Source: a virus
IMG/VR virus record: IMGVR_UViG_3300030329_000759
Span: 1-52,968 of that record
Direction: 5' to 3' (one strand)
Length of the DNA: 52,968 nt
Under the pieces are notes generated by a model that saw only the letters and a list, made by a program, of their open reading frames with translations, did no database searches and was not told the DNA's origin. A program made the position numbers and the translations under genes. Below are positions 39,317-47,510 of this stretch, one piece after another; positions within the stretch are counted from its first letter, which is position 1, and the number at the start of each line of letters is the position of its first letter.

Positions 39317-40041
39317 TGGCATACAATTATTTAGGACTTGTTAACGAAGTCAATAGAAGGCTTAATGAGGTAGAACTTACATCTAGTAATTTTGCTAGTG
39401 CTTCAGGATTTTATGCACAAGTAAAAGATAGTGTTAATGCTTCTATTCAAGAAATAGATCAAGAATATCCTGAATGGCCTTATAACTTTGTTGAGCAAGA
39501 AGATGTATTAACTGCTGGAGTTACTAGATATAGCTTTCCAGCTAATTCAACAACTATTGATTTTGAAAGTTTTAGAATAAAAGAAGATACTACATTAAAT
39601 AACAGAACACAAAAATTACAAGTATTAACTTATGAAGAATATTTAGATAGATTTGTTGAGCAAGAATATACTACAGATACAAGTTTAAGAAGTGTTCCTG
39701 TATTTGTAGCTAAAGGGCATGGATTAGAATATATACTTTCTCCTGCACCTAATAAAGCATATACAGCAGTTTATGAATATTATTTAACTAGTACAGATTT
39801 AGTAGATTCTACAGATGTGCCTAAAATACCAGAAATATATAGAAACGTAATTATAGATGGCTCTATGTATTATGCATATATGTTTAGAGGTAATACACAA
39901 GATGCAATGGTAGCTGAGAAAAAATTTAAAGATGGTCTAAAAAACATGAGAATGGTTCTAATTAATAAGAACACTTATGTTAGATCAACTATGTTAGCTA
40001 GAACACAACGTAGTACTTATGTTTATAGATTGGCTTCATAA
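39316..40041 (+). CDS. tail tubular/adaptor protein (T7 gp11-like position), 241 aa
   Basis: Starts MAYNYLGLVNEVNRRLNEVE, followed by a helical segment with VNASIQEIDQEYPEWPYNFV, a beta region, and IPEIYRNVIIDGSMYYAYMF with a C-terminal helix. This helix bundle plus beta layout and size match podovirus adaptor (tail tube A) proteins that sit on the portal. The next gene is the nozzle-like protein, the usual order. Confidence 0.8.
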   Translation: MAYNYLGLVNEVNRRLNEVELTSSNFASASGFYAQVKDSVNASIQEIDQEYPEWPYNFVEQEDVLTAGVTRYSFPANSTTIDFESFRIKEDTTLNNRTQKLQVLTYEEYLDRFVEQEYTTDTSLRSVPVFVAKGHGLEYILSPAPNKAYTAVYEYYLTSTDLVDSTDVPKIPEIYRNVIIDGSMYYAYMFRGNTQDAMVAEKKFKDGLKNMRMVLINKNTYVRSTMLARTQRSTYVYRLAS

Positions 40042-42029
40042 TGCCTGATAATTTACAAACTTATGCTTTTGAATTTAAAGGTGGACTAATAAGTAATTTA
40101 GCACCTATACAGCAAGGAGTGCAACAACCTGGCACAGCTAGGATATTAAGAAATTTTGAACCATCTATTGAAGGTGGTTATAAAAAAGTAAAAGGTTATA
40201 CTAAATTTGATAGTGCTATAGTACCAGGGTTTAATACCCCTAAAGTGCATGGAGCTAGTCAATCAGGTACAACTTTAATAATAGGTAATGTACATTTTAC
40301 TCCTGTTGCAGGAGATACATTAACAATAACAGGGGTGTCTGGAACATATACAGTAGCATCAGGAGGTGTTAGTCATAGTACTACTACTAAAAGAACCACA
40401 CTTACATTAACTACAAGTTTAGATAGTAGCCCTGCTGATCAAGCTAACGTAACATTTACTACAGATTCTACAAAGACTATAAATGGTTTAGCTGCATGGC
40501 AATCATCAGTAATAGCTGTAAGAAATAATAGTGTATTTAGATCTACAGGATCAGGATTTACACAAATAAATGTAAGTCAATATGGAACACCATTAGTAAA
40601 TGGTGGAAGTCAAAGTGGTGGTACTTTAAATATTGATGGTTTAACATCAGCACCACAAGCAGGGGATACATTTACTATTGCAGGAGTAACTTTAATTTAT
40701 ACTGTAACTTCACAACCTACAGTTAATAGTGCAGGAGAAGCAGCAGTATCAATATCTCCTAATTTAGCTAGTAGCCCTAGTGACAATGCAGCAATAACTT
40801 TTTTAGTAGCATCAAAAACTAATACTGCTGTAAATAGATTTGCTAAATACAGAATAGGTACAACAGAAAAAATAGCAGGTGTAGATGGAGCTAACTATCC
40901 ATTTGTATATGATGCAACAACTTATACACCTTTAACAGGAGCACCTGATGATGTAGAAGGTGCATCACATATAGCATCTTATAAGAATCAATTATTTTTT
41001 GCTAAAGGAGATGTATTAACTTTTACTGCACCATATACAGACAATGATTTTGATACAGGAAACGGAGCAGGAAATATAAGTGTAGGTTCTGATATAACTG
41101 GTTTAATTGCTTTTAGAGATCAACTAATTATATTTAGTGAAAATAAAATAGATAAATTAGTAGGTAATACAATAGCTGACTTTATCTTACAACCTGTAAC
41201 TAGAAACATAGGTTGTATAGATTCAGATACTATTCGAGAGGTTGCAGGAGATGTAGTATTTCTTGGCCCTGATGGTATTAGATCTTTAAGTGGATCAGAT
41301 AAAGTAGGAGATTTTGATTTAGCAGTTATATCAAAACCTATACAAAAAGAAGTAACAGATGTTATTTCAGGTAACACCTCATTTTCTAGTGTCACTATAA
41401 AAAGTAAATCTCAATATAGACTGTTAGGTTTTAATAATAATATTAGTGAGGATGCAGCTACAGGTATTTTAGGAACACAACTAGCAGGGCCACAAGGAAC
41501 TATGTTTGGTTGGTCTGAGATAAGAGGGTTTAAAGCATTTGTTGCAGATAGTGATTTTAAATCTAAAACAGAAACTGTAGTATTTGCTAATACTAATGGT
41601 TATGTGTATAACATGGATTCAGGTAACTCTTTTGATAGCTCTAATATTAAAGCTACATTTGCTACACCTTTTATCCCTTTAAATGATGCAGAGTTAAGAA
41701 AAACTATATATAAGTTACATTTATATACAGAGCCAACAGGTAGTTTTGAAACTAATGCAAGTTTAAAGTTTGATTTAAATGAACAAGGTAGTGTTCAACC
41801 AGAGGCAATAGCTTTATCAAATACTGCAGCAGGGCTTTCAGGTGTATACGGAAAGATAACTTCAACGTATGGTACAGCAGTATTTGGGGGTAGATTAAAA
41901 AAGAAATTTACAGCACAGACAATAGGTTCAGGATTTAATACATCAGTACAATTTTTTTCTGATGATTCAAATCCTTCATTTTCACTAGATGCTGCAACAT
42001 TAGAATATGGTACTTTTGACAGACGATAA
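40041..42029 (+). CDS. tail nozzle protein (T7 gp12-like) with duplicated insert, 662 aa
   Basis: N terminus FEFKGGLISNLAPIQQGVQQ with RILRNFEPSIEGGYKKVKGY is typical of podovirus tail-tube B/nozzle proteins, as is the beta-propeller-like body (FRDQLIIFSENKIDKLVG, VFLGPDGIRSLSG). Two similar inserts, GASQSGTTLIIGNVHFTPVA and GGSQSGGTLNIDGLTSAPQA, each followed by AGDT..T..GV..YTV, look like a duplicated beta domain on the outside of the tube. It seals the channel until infection. The start overlaps the adaptor stop. Confidence 0.82.
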   Translation: MPDNLQTYAFEFKGGLISNLAPIQQGVQQPGTARILRNFEPSIEGGYKKVKGYTKFDSAIVPGFNTPKVHGASQSGTTLIIGNVHFTPVAGDTLTITGVSGTYTVASGGVSHSTTTKRTTLTLTTSLDSSPADQANVTFTTDSTKTINGLAAWQSSVIAVRNNSVFRSTGSGFTQINVSQYGTPLVNGGSQSGGTLNIDGLTSAPQAGDTFTIAGVTLIYTVTSQPTVNSAGEAAVSISPNLASSPSDNAAITFLVASKTNTAVNRFAKYRIGTTEKIAGVDGANYPFVYDATTYTPLTGAPDDVEGASHIASYKNQLFFAKGDVLTFTAPYTDNDFDTGNGAGNISVGSDITGLIAFRDQLIIFSENKIDKLVGNTIADFILQPVTRNIGCIDSDTIREVAGDVVFLGPDGIRSLSGSDKVGDFDLAVISKPIQKEVTDVISGNTSFSSVTIKSKSQYRLLGFNNNISEDAATGILGTQLAGPQGTMFGWSEIRGFKAFVADSDFKSKTETVVFANTNGYVYNMDSGNSFDSSNIKATFATPFIPLNDAELRKTIYKLHLYTEPTGSFETNASLKFDLNEQGSVQPEAIALSNTAAGLSGVYGKITSTYGTAVFGGRLKKKFTAQTIGSGFNTSVQFFSDDSNPSFSLDAATLEYGTFDRR

Positions 42030-42046
42030 CAACGAGGTAATTTAAA

Positions 42047-43813
42047 ATGGGTACAGGCTACACAAGAAATGATTCAAGTAATAACATTGCTGATGGTAAT
42101 GTAATTAATGCATCAGATTTAGATGGTGAGTTTGATGCAATAGTTACTGCTTTTTCTACATCAGGACATACACATGATGGTACATCTGCTGAAGGTGGCC
42201 CAATTACTAAAGTTGGCCCTGCCCAAAATGTAGAAATTAGTGCTGCTGGCATATCTCCTTCATTAACTAATACCGTTGATCTAGGTAGTACAGCTAAACA
42301 ATTTAAAGACTTATATATAGATGGTACTGCTAACTTAGATACTGTATCAGCAGACACAGCAAATGTTGCTGGTGCAGTAACATTAGGTTCTACTCTAGGG
42401 GTAGCTGGAAATACTTCAGTTGCAGGTACTTTATCTGTAGCAGGAGAATTTACTTTTGCTACAGCTAATGTTTCTGGAACACTAGGAGTTGTAGGTGCAG
42501 CTTCCGTAGGTGGTACATTTAATGCAATTGGAAACACTTCTGTAGGTGGAACATTTAGAGTTACAGGTAATGCTACAGGTTCAGCAGATTTAGATATTAA
42601 AGGTGCAGTTTCTGTTGGAGGTGTAGGTACATTTAGTAATGCAATAGATGTTGCAGGTGGTATTTCAGGTTCTAGCACTTTAGATATACAAGAAGCAGCA
42701 TCTATAGGTACAACATTAGCAGTAACAACTAATACTGATATAGGTGGAACATTAGATGTTCAAGGTGCAGTTTCTGTTGGAGGTGTCTTAACTTTATCAA
42801 ATGAATTAAATAGTATAGAAAAAATATCAACAACTGAAAATATGTCTGTTGGTGGAACACTAACAGTTAATAATGATTATGTAGGTATTGATAGGTTTGA
42901 CAATATAGGTAATGCATCTATTGGTGGAACATTATTAGTTAATCAAGCTACAACATTAAATAATGATTTAGATGTAGCAGGTGGCATATCAGGAACAACT
43001 ACATTAGATATTAGACAAGATGCTTCTGTAGGTGGAACATTAACAGTTACTAACAATCAAGCTAATGCAGGTACTTTAAGTGTTATTGGTGCTGCTTCTG
43101 TTGGGGGAACATTAGGTATAACTAGTAATGCTTCGGTATTAGGAACACTAGTAGCTTCTGCTATAGATGTTACTTCTACTTTAGAAGTAGTGGGTGCAGC
43201 TTCAGTAGGAGGAACTTTTGGTATAACAAACAATGTTTCTGTGTTAGGCACATTAGTAGCTTCTGCTATAGATGTTACATCAACTTTAGAAGTTGTAGGA
43301 GCAGCATCTGTAGGAGCTACACTAGGTGTAACAGGTAATGCTTCTGTAACAGGTACATTAGCTATAGGTGAAGATTTATCTGTAGTTAGAGGATTTACAT
43401 TTGCATCTGCTGCTGGAACAGGTAGATTAGATGTAGTAGGACTTGCTTCAGTTGGTGGTACACTATTAAGTACAGGTGGAGTATCTGATGCTGATGGTAA
43501 TTTAAGAGATATTCCTAAGTCGAGAACATTTGCAGATACAACAGTTTCTGCTGCTCAAACGGATGCAGGTAACTTTATATTTTTAACCTCTTCTGATCAG
43601 ACAGTTGTAATTCCAACAGCATCTGGAACGTTTGATACTGGAGATATATTTAGTGTGGTTTGTGCAGGAGCATCAGCAACAATCTCATCAAATATTAGTC
43701 TTATGTTTAAAGTAGGAGAAGCATCAGCCACAGCAACAATCACTTTAGGGGCAAATAAAATAGCATCAGTTTTATTTGTTTCATCGCAACACGCATATAT
43801 CACAGGAACATAA
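42047..43813 (+). CDS. repetitive tail fibre protein, 588 aa
   Basis: N terminus MGTGYTRNDSSNNIADGNVI, GEFDAIVTAFSTSGHTHDGT is typical of fibres that plug into the tail. The body is made of short repeats such as AASVGGTLGV / NASVLGTL, suggesting a beta-helical or trimeric shaft. Three 105-base units (43094, 43199 and 43304 onward) give nearly identical 35-residue repeats. The C terminus (SSDQTVVIPTASGTFDTGDI) looks like a capping domain. It probably contacts the host surface together with the glycine-rich protein encoded next. Confidence 0.85.
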   Translation: MGTGYTRNDSSNNIADGNVINASDLDGEFDAIVTAFSTSGHTHDGTSAEGGPITKVGPAQNVEISAAGISPSLTNTVDLGSTAKQFKDLYIDGTANLDTVSADTANVAGAVTLGSTLGVAGNTSVAGTLSVAGEFTFATANVSGTLGVVGAASVGGTFNAIGNTSVGGTFRVTGNATGSADLDIKGAVSVGGVGTFSNAIDVAGGISGSSTLDIQEAASIGTTLAVTTNTDIGGTLDVQGAVSVGGVLTLSNELNSIEKISTTENMSVGGTLTVNNDYVGIDRFDNIGNASIGGTLLVNQATTLNNDLDVAGGISGTTTLDIRQDASVGGTLTVTNNQANAGTLSVIGAASVGGTLGITSNASVLGTLVASAIDVTSTLEVVGAASVGGTFGITNNVSVLGTLVASAIDVTSTLEVVGAASVGATLGVTGNASVTGTLAIGEDLSVVRGFTFASAAGTGRLDVVGLASVGGTLLSTGGVSDADGNLRDIPKSRTFADTTVSAAQTDAGNFIFLTSSDQTVVIPTASGTFDTGDIFSVVCAGASATISSNISLMFKVGEASATATITLGANKIASVLFVSSQHAYITGT

Positions 43814-43816
43814 GTT

Positions 43817-44770
43817 ATGACAGGTGTACATCAATTATTAATGACAAATTTTGCAGCAGGTGGTATTGCTACTGGAGAAGGTCAACTAAATGCTTCTGGT
43901 GGTAATGAAACACAAACGATAGGCATATATAAGTATCATGTCTTTACCTCATCAGGCGACTTTACTGTAACAGGTGGTGGTAATGCCAGAGTCTTAGCCA
44001 TAGGAGGAGGAGGTGGTGGTGGACACAACGCCTCGGGTGGCGGGGCTGCAGGGGAGGTTGATGACTTTCAAGAGCTTTTAGTTTTTGATAACTCAACAAC
44101 CTATAAAGTCAGCATTGGTACAGGTACTACAAATAACGGTTCACAAACCACTATTTCGGCAGGTGGCACAAATTTAGTAGTTTCTCTAGGAGGTGGTAGA
44201 GGCGGAAATTTTAGTACGGCAGGTAATAATGGTGGGTCTGGCGGAGGCGGAGGGGCAGGTCCAAGTGCCCATACTTCAGGTTCTTCAGGGGGATCAGCTT
44301 CTGGAGATAACACAAATGCAGGTGGAACAGGAGGTCCAAATGACAGCCCTTTTGCAGGTGGAGGCGGTGGTGGTGCGACACAAGTAGGACAAAACTTTGC
44401 CAATGGAGCAAGTCATACTGCAGATAGTGAACAAATTGGAGGTGCAGGTGGCGAGGGTATTGCATTAACAGCAATTGATACTAATTTAGCTTTTGCTAAT
44501 TTTTCTTCTTTTACCGAAGCAAACTCAGGAATTGTAGCATCAGGAGGAGGAGCAGGATCAAACAGACACGGAGGTTATGATGACACTTCGGCAAGTTCTT
44601 GTGCTCAAGGTGGTACTGGAGGTGGGCGAGGTGGAAAAGCAGAAGGTGCTACTACTGATACTCACCCAACATCTGCGACATCTTTTGGTAGTGGTGGAGG
44701 TGGTGCAGGATTTACTAGCACTAATGGCTCTGGGGCTGATGGTCTCGTTATAATAAGGTATGCGGCATGA
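43817..44770 (+). CDS. glycine-rich tail tip or adhesin protein, 317 aa
   Basis: The opening GIYKYHVFTSSGDFTVTGGG, runs such as AIGGGGGGGHN, SGGGGGAGP and FAGGGGGGATQ, and the ending SGADGLVIIRYAA are typical of phage glycine-rich tip proteins in which polyglycine helices carry variable host-binding loops. The gene is visibly richer in G and C than its neighbours because of glycine codons. By position after the fibre it is the likely receptor-binding element. The stop overlaps the next ATG. Confidence 0.8.
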   Translation: MTGVHQLLMTNFAAGGIATGEGQLNASGGNETQTIGIYKYHVFTSSGDFTVTGGGNARVLAIGGGGGGGHNASGGGAAGEVDDFQELLVFDNSTTYKVSIGTGTTNNGSQTTISAGGTNLVVSLGGGRGGNFSTAGNNGGSGGGGGAGPSAHTSGSSGGSASGDNTNAGGTGGPNDSPFAGGGGGGATQVGQNFANGASHTADSEQIGGAGGEGIALTAIDTNLAFANFSSFTEANSGIVASGGGAGSNRHGGYDDTSASSCAQGGTGGGRGGKAEGATTDTHPTSATSFGSGGGGAGFTSTNGSGADGLVIIRYAA

Positions 44771-45111
44771 CTAAACGAATGGCATTGATTGATACATCAA
44801 ATAATAAAGTACTTCAAATAATTGTTACTGAAGATGATTGGACAGGTGGTAATTGGTATGAAACTACCTCTGATAACTATGCTGTAATTGGTGGTACATA
44901 TTCTATAGAAAGTGGTAAATTTATAGATATACAGCCGTATGCCAGTTGGACATTAAATTCTGATAAAAAATGGCAAGCCCCTATAACAGAACCAACTCTT
45001 ACAAGTGAAGAACAAGCAGCAGGAAAATATTATGTCTGGAATGAGTCTTTATATCAGTCAGATAATACTAAAGGGTGGGTGCTTGGAACACATGAAGAGC
45101 ATCACAGTTGA
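44767..45111 (+). CDS. tail fibre-associated or assembly protein, 114 aa
   Basis: MALIDTSNNKVLQIIVTEDD, then YASWTLNSDKKWQAPITEPT and KYYVWNESLYQSDNTKGWVL match the W/P-rich layout of small phage fibre-assembly or fibre-associated proteins. It overlaps the glycine-rich gene by 4 bases and the oxygenase gene by 4 bases, so the three are co-translated. Confidence 0.7.
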   Translation: MTKRMALIDTSNNKVLQIIVTEDDWTGGNWYETTSDNYAVIGGTYSIESGKFIDIQPYASWTLNSDKKWQAPITEPTLTSEEQAAGKYYVWNESLYQSDNTKGWVLGTHEEHHS

Positions 45112-45578
45112 AAGTAATTAAAAATTTTTTAGAAGAGGAAGAATTTATAAAGTTACAAGGTATTTTTATGTCAGCACTTTGCCCATATTATTTTCAAACT
45201 TGTGTGGCTGATTATGGAGATAAAGACTATATGTTTACTCACACTTTATTTGATAATTACAATCCAAATTCAGAGTTATACAAATACACAGAAACATTAA
45301 TTAAAAAATTAAATGTATTTGCTTTAAAACGAATGAGAGTTATGTGTTACCCAAGAACAGAAAAATTGATAAAACATAAAACTCATGTTGACTATAAAGA
45401 AAGCCATAAAGGTGCTGTATTTTTTTTAAACACCTGTAATGGTGGATTGTATATTGGAGATAAATTTATTAAATCAGAAGAAAATACAGTAGTGAAGTTT
45501 GATTCTTCCATACCTCATGCAAGCACAAATTGTACAGATGAAAAAGCAAGATTTATTTTAAATACAAATTATATGTAA
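45108..45578 (+). CDS. 2-oxoglutarate/Fe(II)-dependent oxygenase, 156 aa
   Basis: The iron-binding triad is visible: His93-x-Asp95 (KTHVDYKES) and His137 (IPHASTNC), with Arg148 (KARFILNTNYM) placed to bind 2-oxoglutarate. The double-stranded beta-helix context FFLNTCNGGLYIGDKF fits prolyl-hydroxylase-like enzymes common in marine phages. Start TTG 45108 overlaps the previous stop. The substrate is unknown; closeness to fibre genes raises the chance that it modifies a virion or host surface protein, but that is inference. Confidence 0.82.
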   Translation: MKVIKNFLEEEEFIKLQGIFMSALCPYYFQTCVADYGDKDYMFTHTLFDNYNPNSELYKYTETLIKKLNVFALKRMRVMCYPRTEKLIKHKTHVDYKESHKGAVFFLNTCNGGLYIGDKFIKSEENTVVKFDSSIPHASTNCTDEKARFILNTNYM

Positions 45579-45580
45579 AT

Positions 45581-45649
45581 ATGAACACACAAACTTCTAA
45601 TAAAATAACAAAGGCTTTTATAGACTTACTTAACAAATACAGGAGATAG
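45581..45649 (+). CDS. possible 22-residue peptide
   Basis: Frame MNTQTSNKITKAFIDLLNKY reads as an amphipathic helix and ends in a stop within the ribosome site (AGGAG) of the next gene. Too short to be certain; supported only by spacing and composition. Confidence 0.3.
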   Translation: MNTQTSNKITKAFIDLLNKYRR

Positions 45650-45651
45650 CC

Positions 45652-46155
45652 ATGCTAGATCCTTTTACTTGTTTAGCTGCTGCAAATACAGCTTTTACTT
45701 TAGTTAAAAAAGTAGTTAAGACAGGTAAAGAAGCTGAAGAAGTTTATAAAGCTTTATCAAAGTGGGCAGGACATGTTAGTGATTTACAAGAATGGATGGG
45801 GGCTGAACAAAAAAAGCCTAGTATATTTAAAAAGATAACTTATAAGAAGTCAGCAACAGCAGAAGCATTTGATATGTTGATTGCTAAAAAAAGATTAGAG
45901 GAGCAAGAAAAAGAAATAAAGTCTATGTTTTATGTAGGTGCATTATGTCATTTAGGTATAGATGGTTATAGAGAGTTTATTAGACAACGAAGAGAAATAA
46001 AGGCTAAACGTGAGAAAGAAGTATATGAACAGTTTCGTAGACGTAAAGCATTTTTTCATAACACTATAATGGGTGGAGCTATAACTATATTAGTTACAAT
46101 ACTTATTAGTATGATGTGGTTTTTAATAGACATGATTACAGAGGCTAGTAAATGA
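45652..46155 (+). CDS. hypothetical membrane-anchored protein, 167 aa
   Basis: N terminus MLDPFTCLAAANTAFTLVKK is followed by a helical middle with a charged cluster (LIAKKRLEEQEKEIKSMFYV, RQRREIKAKREKEVYEQF) and a C-terminal membrane span (MGGAITILVTILISMMWFLI). The basic coiled-coil segment faces one side of the membrane. It lies at the head of the lysis cassette. A helper role in lysis or virion ejection is possible; no family function is known to me. Confidence 0.68.
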   Translation: MLDPFTCLAAANTAFTLVKKVVKTGKEAEEVYKALSKWAGHVSDLQEWMGAEQKKPSIFKKITYKKSATAEAFDMLIAKKRLEEQEKEIKSMFYVGALCHLGIDGYREFIRQRREIKAKREKEVYEQFRRRKAFFHNTIMGGAITILVTILISMMWFLIDMITEASK

Positions 46156-46346
46156 TTAGCATATTATTTACTACATTAGTTACATTAACAAACTCTCAGG
46201 TAGAAGAATATATTTGTAGATTAAGTTGGTACGAAAATGGTAAGTGTGTTTATCAATGTCAAAATGGATATGATGCTTTTACTTGGGTTATACGAGAAAC
46301 AAAAGATAATAGTTGTACATTAATGAAAAAGTTTTATAAAGCATAG
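46152..46346 (+). CDS. small predicted secreted cysteine-rich protein, 64 aa
   Basis: The N terminus ISILFTTLVTLTNSQ resembles a short signal peptide or membrane anchor. The rest has four cysteines (EYICRLSWY, GKCVYQCQNG, NSCTL) that could form disulphides in the periplasm. It overlaps the previous gene by 4 bases and precedes the holin. A periplasmic role during lysis is likely by place but unproven. Confidence 0.62.
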   Translation: MISILFTTLVTLTNSQVEEYICRLSWYENGKCVYQCQNGYDAFTWVIRETKDNSCTLMKKFYKA

Positions 46347-46355
46347 GAGTAAAAT

Positions 46356-46811
46356 ATGTTGCAGTTACTTACAGGACTATTACCAATAGGTGAAAAATTA
46401 GTTGAAAGATTAATACCTGATCCTACTGCTAGAGCTAAAGCTATGAAAGAGCTTAGAGCAATGGAACAAAAAGGTGAGCTTGCAAAACTAGAAGCTGAGT
46501 ATGCTGACAGAGATTCTGCAAGAGCTAGAGAAACTGCAATTGCAACTAGTGAAAATGCTAGTTGGTTAAACAAATGCGTAACTCCAATACTAGCATTAGG
46601 CACAGTAACAATGTCTTTTGCTTTATTCCTAGTTATTATATTTGCAGATGTAGATGTAAACTCAGGAGCTAAAGATATTTTAGTATATGTATTGGGTGCT
46701 TTAAATTCAGCTACTACAATGGTATTAGCATATTATTTTGGATCATCTGTAGGTAGTAAACAAAAGTCAAATGAAATAAATGATATTTTAGATAAAAAGG
46801 AGTCAAAATGA
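46356..46811 (+). CDS. holin (3TM-type, GTA-holin-like)
   Basis: A cytoplasmic charged N-terminal helix (PDPTARAKAMKELRAMEQKG, EYADRDSARARETAIATSEN) is followed by at least two membrane spans (VTPILALGTVTMSFALFLVI and VLGALNSATTMVLAYYFGSS). This matches the three-TM holin family described in gene transfer agents and marine phages. It should form the membrane lesion that triggers lysis with the M15 peptidase encoded downstream. ATG 46356 has a clear ribosome site. Confidence 0.82.
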   Translation: MLQLLTGLLPIGEKLVERLIPDPTARAKAMKELRAMEQKGELAKLEAEYADRDSARARETAIATSENASWLNKCVTPILALGTVTMSFALFLVIIFADVDVNSGAKDILVYVLGALNSATTMVLAYYFGSSVGSKQKSNEINDILDKKESK

Positions 46812-46930
46812 GTGATTTAACAGACGCACAAAAACGTAAGCTTGTTCGTGAATTAGAAAAAGCATCAAAGCTACATCAAAATCAAGCTAATTTAATTAAA
46901 CGTAATCTTCAAAAGAAAAAGAAAAAATAA
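46808..46930 (+). CDS. small basic helical protein between holin and endolysin, 40 aa
   Basis: MSDLTDAQKRKLVRELEKAS, then a helix ending in a lysine run (LQKKKKK). Its ATG overlaps the holin stop (ATGA) and its stop overlaps the endolysin ATG (TAATG), so it is almost certainly translated. Function unknown; an antiholin or chaperone role would be speculation. Confidence 0.65.
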   Translation: MSDLTDAQKRKLVRELEKASKLHQNQANLIKRNLQKKKKK

Positions 46931-47316
46931 TGAGTGTTGATTGGAGTAAATCTAAATATTTTAAACCTGATGAGTTTGTGTGTTCACATACAGGTAAATG
47001 TGATATGGATGTTATATTTATTGCTAAGTTAAATCAACTTAGAGAAATGTATGGAAAGCCTCTTACTATAAGCTCTGGGTATAGAGATGCAACACATCCT
47101 GTAGAAGCTGTAAAAAAATCTCCTGGAGCACATGCAACAGGACAAGCATGTGATATTTTAATAAATAGAGAGAGTGCATATAACTTACTGAAGATGGCTT
47201 TTAATGTAGGGTTTACAGGAATAGGAGTAAATCAAAAAGGAGGGGTAAGGTTTTTACATTTAGATACAATTAATAATTCACATAATAGACCAAGACCTAC
47301 TATATGGAGTTACTAG
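46930..47316 (+). CDS. peptidase M15-type endolysin, 128 aa
   Basis: The zinc motif of the M15/VanY group is clear: SSGYRDATHP, then GAHATGQACDIL (His68, Asp75) and FLHLDT (His110). A glycine-rich piece GFTGIGVNQKGG lies between. Such enzymes cut peptide cross-links in peptidoglycan and serve as endolysins in many marine phages. It follows the holin and a small basic protein in one overlapping run. Confidence 0.9.
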   Translation: MSVDWSKSKYFKPDEFVCSHTGKCDMDVIFIAKLNQLREMYGKPLTISSGYRDATHPVEAVKKSPGAHATGQACDILINRESAYNLLKMAFNVGFTGIGVNQKGGVRFLHLDTINNSHNRPRPTIWSY

Positions 47317-47319
47317 ATT

Positions 47320-47508
47320 ATGGAAACAGAAAACATAAAACAAGTAGTTGATGGTTTGTCTATGGCTACTGTAGTGGGAACACTTGTTGATGTATTACCT
47401 GCTATTGCAGCAGGGTTTACTATTGTATGGACTCTTATAAGAATATATGAAACTAAAACAGTACAAAAGATTTTAGATGAATATCGTAACGAAGATAAAG
47501 AAGAATAA
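47320..47508 (+). CDS. small membrane protein, second holin-like candidate, 62 aa
   Basis: METENIKQVVDGLSMATVVG, then hydrophobic stretch TLVDVLPAIAAGFTIVWTLI and a charged tail RIYETKTVQKILDEYRNEDK. One or two membrane spans and a charged C-terminal tail, a size and layout like class II holins of T7-like phages. It starts just after the endolysin stop. It could be a second holin or a pinholin partner. Confidence 0.7.
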   Translation: METENIKQVVDGLSMATVVGTLVDVLPAIAAGFTIVWTLIRIYETKTVQKILDEYRNEDKEE

Positions 47509-47510
47509 CT

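Noticed and set aside
42058-42678. 206-residue minus-strand frame opposite the fibre gene
   Set aside because: It mirrors the repetitive fibre codons, lies against the direction of the operon and has no ribosome site.
44101-44403. Proline-rich minus-strand frame opposite the glycine-rich gene
   Set aside because: The complement of glycine codons reads as proline; this is a shadow of the real gene.
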